A stretch of 64,000 nucleotides of DNA from Branchiostoma belcheri (lineage: Eukaryota; Chordata; Leptocardii; Amphioxiformes; Branchiostomatidae), in assembly GCF_001625305.1 (NCBI RefSeq), contig NW_017802380.1, positions 3,833,286-3,897,285 on the forward strand, in the 5' to 3' direction. Below the pieces are notes generated by a model that searched no databases, was not told the DNA's origin, and saw nothing but the letters and a program-made list of their open reading frames with translations. Positions 56,052-64,000 of this stretch are shown here, piece by piece; position 1 is the stretch's first letter, and each line of letters starts with the position of its first letter. The translations under genes and the position numbers were made by a program.

Positions 56052-57854
56052 TCACGAGCACTGTTTCTTTACCCCAGACTTGGTCTGTAAGGCAGGTCTT
56101 TTCTTGAGTCTATTCACAGCACCAGATACAGGAGCTCTCCTCATCTCCTCACCATCACTGTCCTCACCTGAAGCTTCCGTCTTCTCGCTGCTCTGGGGAT
56201 GGTTCTCCTTCCCTGAGGTACTAGATGTAGACGGCTACAGAGAGAGAAAAATGTGTGTTACCACAAAACCAATCCTGGGATCCTGTATCATTCTACCTTT
56301 GTATTTGCTTTAACTGTAATGATACAGTGTTGACAGAAGTAGTAGCTGCTGGGAAGCAAACCAAACTTGAACCTCCAAGAAGTGATTTGGGTTTTTGTGA
56401 ATGCATTATACATGAGGAGGGAATGGTATAACGTCTTACACATACATGTAGTCCACCACTTCAGCTTCCTGAATTCCTCAGGCCTTTAAACATTTGCAAA
56501 AATCAGAACAGAAGTAAAAACTTACCCCACTAGTTCCTGTAGTGTTGTCCATAGCATGCTTCTCTGTCCAGCGCTTGGCATTCTCCAGGTACAAGGGTCT
56601 GTTGAACTTAAACTCATTGGACTGAAAGGAAAGGAATTGTGCAAAATATGAAGACCTGTTATCAATGAATGTGTAACCAATTTACAATTAAATTACATGC
56701 TTGATAAGTTGTTGGTCAGGAATTAAGGACAAGTACACTTGAACTTGAGCCATGAAACATGTATTTGGCATTGAATCCAACACATCTCATCTACAAAATC
56801 AAGCCTCCTGTAAATTGCAAGATTGAAGCAGAACTAGACACCATATACAGGTTCCAATTAAATACCCACAATGTCAGTCATGAGTGGGTCGTCAGGGTTG
56901 GGTTCTGCCATCAGCAGTTGGATGGACGTCAGGACGGTCGACACATTCAGAGACGGCTTCCAGCCACCCTGGACATGGTATCAAAATATAACATGTCAGG
57001 TAAACATATCCCAGTACATACACAGAAAATGGCTCTGTTCCAGTGGTGTTGCCAAAAACAGAACTGGAGTGAGTTAGGAAAAATTAGTGGCTCTAGGACC
57101 ATTCCTTGCGGTACAACTGACAATTCTACATTGAGACAGAGACACCCTGATTTTTGTCGTTTTTTTTATTGGGATCTCCATAATACATGAGATCAGAGAT
57201 GTGTAATTTTTCTTTCACAAATCTTTAAGTTTAAGAACCTGAAGACTGCTACCTTAGGAGGCATCTTGAGAATGTCCAGGCAGATCCTTCCCCCATCGTC
57301 GACGTTAGGGTGGTAGATGGGGGTGACAAACCTCACTTTAGGGGGCTGAAATGGGTACCTGAAATGAAAGATAAAGACTGTGTACCACATGCACAGGCAG
57401 CTGTGACACTACAACTACTTGAACTAGCACTGACATAAAATGGCAAATTGCAAACACAGCCGTGAATTTTTCTCTGCAGCATAAATCATAAGGTTGTGAA
57501 CATTTACCTTTCTGAGACTTGTATTTCCAACTTGAACACACCGCCATGGTAGGGTGTTCCTTCTGCTCCAAGAATTTCTGAAATTAGAAAATGTGATGAC
57601 TGTGAAAGAGTATAATTTAATACACGTGTAACGTTAGTACGATACTAATACTAAAAATAGTAACAAAGAGATAATTTATTACTGCTACAGCTGTTAACAT
57701 GATGTAGAAGCATATGTCATCCCTGCCCATCTACATTGTACTTACGAGCTTCGAGTTCATCCAGTTTGTCTCCCTTCGGCCAGCAGGAGATTCCCGGGGG
57801 CGGATCACGGGCAAACATCTCCACCTCCCGCTTCATACGCGCCGCTCGCTGCAT
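56052..57854 (-). CDS. UBE2T: Ubiquitin-conjugating enzyme E2 T
   Basis: E2 enzyme that, with FANCL, monoubiquitinates FANCD2/FANCI in interstrand-crosslink repair. Six exons on the - strand: 57746-57854, 57508-57577, 57253-57358, 56870-56968, 56526-56621 and 56052-56234, with phases that all join, giving 220 residues (human 197). It begins [14 protein letters not shown]. The UBC fold shows the HPN motif (IYHPNVD), the catalytic Cys in GRICLDIL, and [18 protein letters not shown]. The C-terminal extension is Ser/Glu-rich and ends basic ([17 protein letters not shown]). Head to head with MED20. Confidence 0.95.
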
Positions 57855-58635
57855 GGCTGGAAAAGGAAAATAAAAACCTTGCTGCAGTACATATGAAAGC
57901 TGCTAGGGGGACTAAAATGAAAATTGACAATATCATAACACTCCATCCAAGATATCTCTTCAAACCAGATTGTAACCATATATTTATGTACAAGTACTAT
58001 ATCATTTGTAACGTTACTTGTTAAACGGGATCAAAATCGCGACAAAATTCATGCAATTACATTTTGGCAGTGTCAGTCCCAGCCTCCTGGCCTTGCAACC
58101 CGAAGAGCGTAAAATTCAAACTTCCAAGACTTCTTCCAACTCACCTTAAAAGTTTGTGTTTCCTTGTACTCTCTGAACTGCCCAGGTAACGTGTACTGAG
58201 TTAACTTTAGGTTTGTAAGCTTAGTATTGCAGCTATACAACTAGTCGGTATATCTCGTCAAGTCGCTTGTTCACACACTGGAATTTCCCGCGAAAATTTG
58301 GCCCGGATGTCTTTCAGACGATGCCATTCAAATTAAGGAGTGACTAGATCTATAACTTTCCTCCTTATTTTTTAATAGGTCAGAAAATATGTTGACACTA
58401 TCAATTATTTTGTTATTGTTTGCTCAATATTCTTTTATCAATTTTGTTTACTAAAACGTCTTGGTTACGTTGAATGGATCTACTATCTACTATATTGACT
58501 TTCCCCTGTTTTGGTTATGGTATCTGCCTTCGGCATTAGGGTGAAAGGTCAAACAAAGATGGCGTCGGCAGATCTGAAATCTGCAAATTTCTAACATCGC
58601 TGTGAAGGTTTTAGCGTTTTAACCAGTTAAGCAAC
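57855..58635. promoter_or_regulatory. Divergent intergenic region UBE2T/MED20
   Basis: 781 bp between the two start codons, TATA-less near both genes. TGGCGTCGGCAG and an AAGATGGCG-like YY1-type word lie near 58556-58570, about 70 bp before the MED20 ATG. Probably two back-to-back promoters. Confidence 0.5.
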
Positions 58636-60295
58636 ATGGGCGTCACCTGGTAAGTGGTGTTTTATTTTTGCGATTCTTCACAGACTTGGTTTAAATGATT
58701 TTATGGAAGCTCTTTTCTTACATTCGAAAAATAGGGTAATTGAAACTCGGGACTTTCACATAACTTACTAGTAACTTACATCATCAGTCTTTTGTCCCAG
58801 ATAGCAGATTACAGAAACACAACAAAGCACACAGACGTGCCAAAAACAAAACTTTTTCACACTGAGGTAGAAAAAAAAAGAAAAAAAAGGTTTTAGAAAG
58901 AGAAAGAGATTGTGTAATAAAAAAGACAGTTTATAAAGTTACCGCTCCTCCACCCTGCAGTGTGAGCCAGTGGCCGGTGCCTGATGGGAAGAGTGGACAG
59001 CAGGCGGTGGAGATGTTACAGCGGCGGTTGGAGGGGACCGGAGCCACCAAGGCAGGGTCATTCTGTGTGGACTGTGAGACCTACATGTCAGGACAGTCCA
59101 TCTGTGAGTTACAGCTTAGTTAGTCAGTTAATGAGTTAGTTATACAGTTTTAAATGTCCAGAGATTCATATTGAGTTTTGCATGACATAGCATTCAACAA
59201 GTTAAAAATTTGTTTCTTGAACAATTCGAGTCCAAACAGTAGTCTTAATCTTATAACCTAACTCATGTGTTGTATATGTTTTTTTTTTTTAGCTCCATCT
59301 AAAACTGCCCATGTGATGCACAACACGGAACATCCCCTGACCTGTTTTGCCATCATGGACTCAGGCACATGTCTGGTGGCAGACAGCAACTTTGATCAGC
59401 TCATGACAAAACTCAAGGTAAATATAGTATGTCCTTCTACATCATTTTTTTTTTCATATTCATCCAGTAATTATTTTTTTTGGGGGGGGGGCTGAAATAT
59501 GGATCAATGGTAAAATGTGGACCAATTATTGAACTAAATTCTTGTTATGCATGTGATATGATTTAGTAACACAGAGTACTAAGCTAATATTCTTGCTTCT
59601 TCGTTTTTGGTCCTCCAAGGGTTTTTACACACCGAGAAAAGGAGCTAAGATAGAAGTGAAGGGACCAAGATATGAGTATGTAGACTTCATAGTGAAGATA
59701 GGGACTGTGACGACAGGACCAACAGCAAGTTCCAGAGGAATACTGGTGGAGGTATGCATGTTTGTTACATTCTCTGCCATTGAAGAAAAAGTACTATCGT
59801 TGTAGTTATCAGCAAGGAAACAAAGACCTTTGTACAAGGATATGTGGTATTCATAGTCTACAGTTTTTAACCTTCTTCTTGCTAGTTCTGAAAAGCTTAA
59901 CTTAGTAGGGCACTTACTGTACATAAAGTGTCGATATGACAAAAATACACATAAGGATACCTTACTTTAAAGTCTGTCTAGTAACATTCCCATTCTTTGA
60001 AAAATAGTACCTTGCTATCAAACTATGTAGGGTGCAGAGTTAACTGCATAAAAACAAGTACATTGCTAGAGCGTTTCTTTTTTCCCTCCTGCAGGTTGAA
60101 TACACACCATGTGTGGTGCCCAACGACTGCTGGAGTCTCCTATCAGAGTTCATGGGAACATTCATGGGAGACAACAAGCCAGCTATCCCACAAGTTCTAG
60201 CCAACAAGCAGGATGGGGTCTACTCCCCAACAGACACCATCTTACAATACTTAGAACACTTCAACAACTACAGAAAAAGCACAGGGAACAAATAG
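58636..60295 (+). CDS. MED20: Mediator complex subunit 20
   Basis: Head-module subunit of the Mediator coactivator, pairing with MED18 and related to TATA-binding-protein folds. Exons 58636-58649, 58961-59103, 59293-59417, 59620-59751 and 60095-60295 join to 615 nt, 204 residues (human 212). Recognisable stretches: [75 protein letters not shown] and [15 protein letters not shown]. The first exon has only 14 coding bases. All splice borders are GT-AG. Confidence 0.96.
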
Positions 60296-61250
60296 AGAGA
60301 CAAACTGTGGTGATATTTTTATTTTTCTATATTTGTTAATTTTACTGTCACCAAGGCAAGTATTGGTATAGTATAAGCAACAAAAGAACAATGTAGTTCC
60401 AAACGCTGTCAACCATATAATCATTTGAATTCATGGCAATGTTCTGGCAAATCTGCAAAGTAACATGATTTGGATTAAAACCTGATGGTAATCGTATCCC
60501 TATGTTATATATAATACTTGCACATGTAGTTACAATTATCATATGCCACTCAGTTCTATATCGATAGCCACTGCAACAAAGCTTTAGCAAAACTTTCTTC
60601 TAAGAAAATATCTATGTCGAGGAGCCTTGAAGATTTCAACAAGGAATACAGCTCAAGTCTTCATTTTACACAAATCTTGTCCTATTGATAAGATTGTACC
60701 TAACAGCAGCATACAATTACATAGGTTTAGTGACCTCTTAGTGTCAATGTACCTAACCTTACATACATGTAGATACATGTACATTCCATCACCAATAGCA
60801 TATATGTGAGACACAGAAAAATGAAGTTCGTGAATCACCAAAAAAAGGAACTGAAGTAGCTCTTATTCTCTGAGGTTTTGGTAACTTCCAGGCCTGAATG
60901 GACTTGACTGCAGTACTACTCCTTGCCACTTGGTGGCATTGTAGGAAGAATGCATGCAGCCCCTAATGTACTGAGTCTGTATCCCCCCTTCTCTCTGTTC
61001 TCTGTAGATTGTCTTACAAGCTCTACTAGAAGGACCCTATCTACCAGGCTTCTGGAGCAGCAAATTCTCTAGCGAACCAAATCCACTGGTGGCTGACTGG
61101 CCTGTTATCTGTCTATTTGGCTGATATCTACTGTTTCCAGACACTTCTGAAGCCTATAATTTCTTCTCATGAGAAAGCAGTATTGTTTCTAACTTTCCAA
61201 AGACAAGACGCCAATGCATTGGGTAGGTTGTTAGTTTCAGAATGCCCTGT
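60296..61250. other. Spacer between convergent MED20 and UROC1
   Basis: AT-rich. It contains an exon-like stretch at 61008-61124 (+) listed separately; nothing else supported. Confidence 0.5.
61008..61124 (+). other. Exon-like open stretch, unassigned
   Basis: A pyrimidine-rich tract (CCCCCCTTCTCTCTGTTCTC, TGTAG) ends at 61007, and 38 codons follow that read IVLQALLEGPYLPGFWSSKF and end VICLFG-stop. The composition is protein-like. It could be an alternative terminal exon of MED20, a decayed exon, or chance. Not recognised. Confidence 0.2.
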
Positions 61251-64000
61251 TTAGTTGCGGAAGGCCCTCTCCAGTAAGTTTTCGTCCTCCACGGCGTGAG
61301 GCATGGTGACCTTGAGTTTGCTGTTCTGGTCCATGGCACGGCAGATGGCCTCCTTCGCGTTCTGGTTGCCGCACCAGCTCCGCCTAGCAACCTGGGAGGG
61401 AGATGCAGATTGTGAAAGTAATCCTTCCATTCGCAAACCCACAGCTCCACCACCAAAAGCACTACTTTCGTACCTTGAAGTAAAGACATATCTTACCCCA
61501 TTAGAGACGTCCCATTGAAGCATCATCTTGGCCCTCTCACCAGCATCCTGCAAGGGGGAGGGGGTAACAAGCAGATCGATCAATTACCTACAAATCAAAA
61601 ACTGTCATTCCATAAAAAAGGCAAAAATTTATCAACTTCTTTTGAAGGAACAGTTAAATGTAGTGTTAAAGTATAAACTACAAAGTGTTAAAAGGTACAT
61701 GTACTTATTTCCTTATGTTGGGAAACAATTGGCTTAAAATATATTCTGGCAAAAAAAGGAAATTAGTGAGAAAAAGGAAAAAAAAACCTACCTCTGAACC
61801 ATCCAGCACCAGACCAAACCCACCATTGATCACTTCTCCCCTGTGGAGGTGAAAAAAAAAACAGAATTTTGTTTAATACCAAAAGTGCATGTATAAAAAT
61901 AAAATTGCAGTACATGTACCTATATTATCAAGTGCATAAGTTTAAAGACCACAAGAACACTTGACTTACCAGCCACATCCCCCACCGTTGTGTAGAGCCA
62001 CCCATGTGGCACCTCGGAACGAGTCACCAACAAAATTCTGAACAGCCATGTCTGTGGGAAATAGTGATAATCATTTTACCAGTTGAATATATCCTAAACT
62101 AGTGAGGGTTGAGGGTGGGGGAAAGTACGCTAATGTTCAAAATTCATAAGACAATACATACACAAGCTAGTTATCAAATACCATCAGATGAAACCATTCT
62201 TACTAGACCAATACTATGTTGATTGTTGAACAATCAAGTGATTAAAGCCTTTGTTTACTCTCGATAACTTGTTCAGCCGTATATATGTGGCCACTTGTCA
62301 ACAAGGTCGAGTGGATGGGGGGTGATACAATAAACAAATTGTACATGAAATGAAAGTTTGCTATAACCATTACTTACCAGCACAAAATGCTGAACCATCA
62401 TAGATGTTGGAGGTCTCTCTGAAAGGACTGTAAGAAAAACATTATTCTTCAAAGAAGGTTGGCATGTTTGACCAAAACTTTACAGTGAGTCTTTCTTTTC
62501 ATGTTGGAACAAAGCTCAACTTTACAACTATGGCTTCTACCTACACAGATGAGTTTTGAATATTAGTGAAGACGTCTAAAAACAACAACAGACAACAACG
62601 TTTCCTGACCTGTCCGTACCGCTGACATCGTGGTGGTCCCTGCTGATCACAACGGGCCCTTGTAGTTTCCCATCAGCCACTGCCTGATTAAAAGCCGTGG
62701 CGATGGCGATACGACCCACACGGTCCGCGTACAGGATACGGGCCTGGGAACCTACAACCTGGAAACAACGGTTGTATTTTATCAGTATTGGAGTAAGGAA
62801 CTGAGGAACAGACAATCAAGAGAGACCTCCAGTCACAAACCCTGAGACTGGTTGTTGACAGAGCATCCTGGTCTATTTAAGTATTGGAGTTAAATTATAG
62901 AATTCTAATGTTTAGTCAAAATTAAAACATAATTTTAGGCCACGTGAAATTGAGAAAGAAACAAAGCTACGTGCAGGGAATTTTATCAGAAATTTGAATG
63001 TGAAGAACATGCTCTATTCTAGAGAACAATTATAGTATACACTGTATTTACGTACAAAACCCTACAAAAATATCCAGGCGCACCAGTGCAACTTAAGTCA
63101 AAAACTAGATGAACAACTCAACCTTGCGCAGATAGAGTACTGACCATCTTGTGGATGCCTGCCTCCTTGATCCACCTGATGTTATCCTGGAACTGCTGCT
63201 TTGCGCTCTCAGGAACTGTGCAAAACAATACCAGATTCCATTATAAATATGGCATCTTTTAAATTTATGGGGGAGCAGGTATGAACACAAATGACATTGG
63301 CAGATATCTTTTGTTCATGATCAGGTCAACATTTATTATTAATTTTAAATCCAATGTAATAAACATTAATAAAAGAGACAAAACTCTTAAACATATCTTC
63401 TGTACCTCCTTTGTTGATGATATCCTCCAGTACAGATGTAGCGATCTCGTCTGTGGTGGCCAGGTCATTAGGGTTCCCAGACGTGCACACCCAGCGGAAC
63501 GGACCAAAACCCAGTGAGAAGATGTCACTGAGAAAAAACAAATCAAATCTTCAAGGTAGCAGACATACACTATCTGAACCTCAACTTACATTATTTAAAA
63601 TACATGTACAATGTACTCCAAACATTTTAAAGCAACCATCAGCAAGGACTGGATATGTGGTACATTAAACTTTCTAATTACTAGTACAATGTATATGAAG
63701 CAAGTCAAATATACACAGACACAGAATATACAAATACGTGTACTTACAGAGAGACCAAAACAGCAATTTAACACCAATCAAGAGATTGGCAAGGATACAG
63801 AACAATGACAGATTGTCTCCTAATGAAACGTTACTAAGAGCCAAATGCTACACTAAACTCAAATGTTCATTTTCTCACCCCATGATATCCTGTACGTAGG
63901 AAGGGTAGCGGAACCTGGTGCCCAAAGTGTCACCTTCTTTATTCACATCAGCACCTGCCCGTTTACACTCCAGTAGAAAGGCGTTTCCATAGTCCCAGAA
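61251..64000 (-). CDS. UROC1: Urocanate hydratase, 3' part
   Basis: NAD-dependent enzyme of histidine breakdown (urocanate to imidazolonepropionate), cytosolic. Nine exons on the - strand: 63879-64000 (open at the window edge), 63406-63527, 63145-63215, 62610-62758, 62378-62427, 61970-62051, 61792-61840, 61497-61547 and 61251-61391, with the TAA at 61251-61253. All phases join, giving about 278 C-terminal residues of an expected ~680. Family stretches: TRFRYPSYVQDIMGD, SLGFGPFRWVCTSG, SRDHHDVSGTD, SPFRETSNIYDGSAFCADM, VALHNGGGCGWGEV and NGGFGLVLDGS. Convergent with MED20. Confidence 0.95.

Overview
This is nuclear DNA from an animal. Genes are split by GT-AG introns, the coding sequences are animal housekeeping genes (SNRPF, RNASEK, UBE2T, MED20, UROC1, PM20D1, SMYD-type), and the spaces between are filled with BEL/Pao, SINE, LINE and foldback elements. 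Expanded single-exon BTB-Kelch genes, a TIR-domain-free LRR receptor, a death-effector-domain protein and the repeat style suggest an invertebrate deuterostome, most likely a lancelet (Branchiostoma). That assignment is inference. Two 20-N assembly gaps (27460-27479 and 45708-45727) show this is draft sequence.

Layout. 1-2175: last four exons of PM20D1 (+). 2665-4251: LRR single-pass membrane protein (-) whose tail carries four YxxI/V motifs. 4412-4900: open frame with an endothelin-like cysteine pattern (-, speculative). 5396-35044: five BTB-BACK-Kelch genes, three on - and then two on +. They are duplicated with parts of their flanks, including a 5' leader intron and a 3' tandem array of AGGTCA-type repeats. 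A PDIK1L/STK35-like kinase (14737-15603) sits in one copy of a duplicated spacer. A young BEL/Pao element (22720-30964, 760-bp LTRs, ACACT target duplication) interrupts the 3' flank of the fourth Kelch gene.

36425-63999 is a compact, gene-dense region. SNRPF (-) and RNASEK (+) are head to head. A three-exon gene (-) encodes a death effector domain protein ending in a CaaX box. An 11-exon SMYD-type MYND/SET gene (+, 46622-55213) carries a full-length 7SL SRP RNA gene in intron 5 and a duplicated unit with small basic reverse-strand frames in intron 2. UBE2T (-) and MED20 (+) are head to head. The 3' part of UROC1 (-) runs off the right edge.

The genes do not form one pathway. The Kelch proteins are probable CUL3 ubiquitin-ligase adaptors and UBE2T is an E2, but no operon-like link is implied. 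The most promising unfamiliar items are the prenylatable DED protein, the ITIM-like LRR receptor, the intron-resident SRP RNA gene, the DR5-like repeat arrays and the endothelin-like frame. All exon boundaries were read by eye from splice sites and frame continuity.
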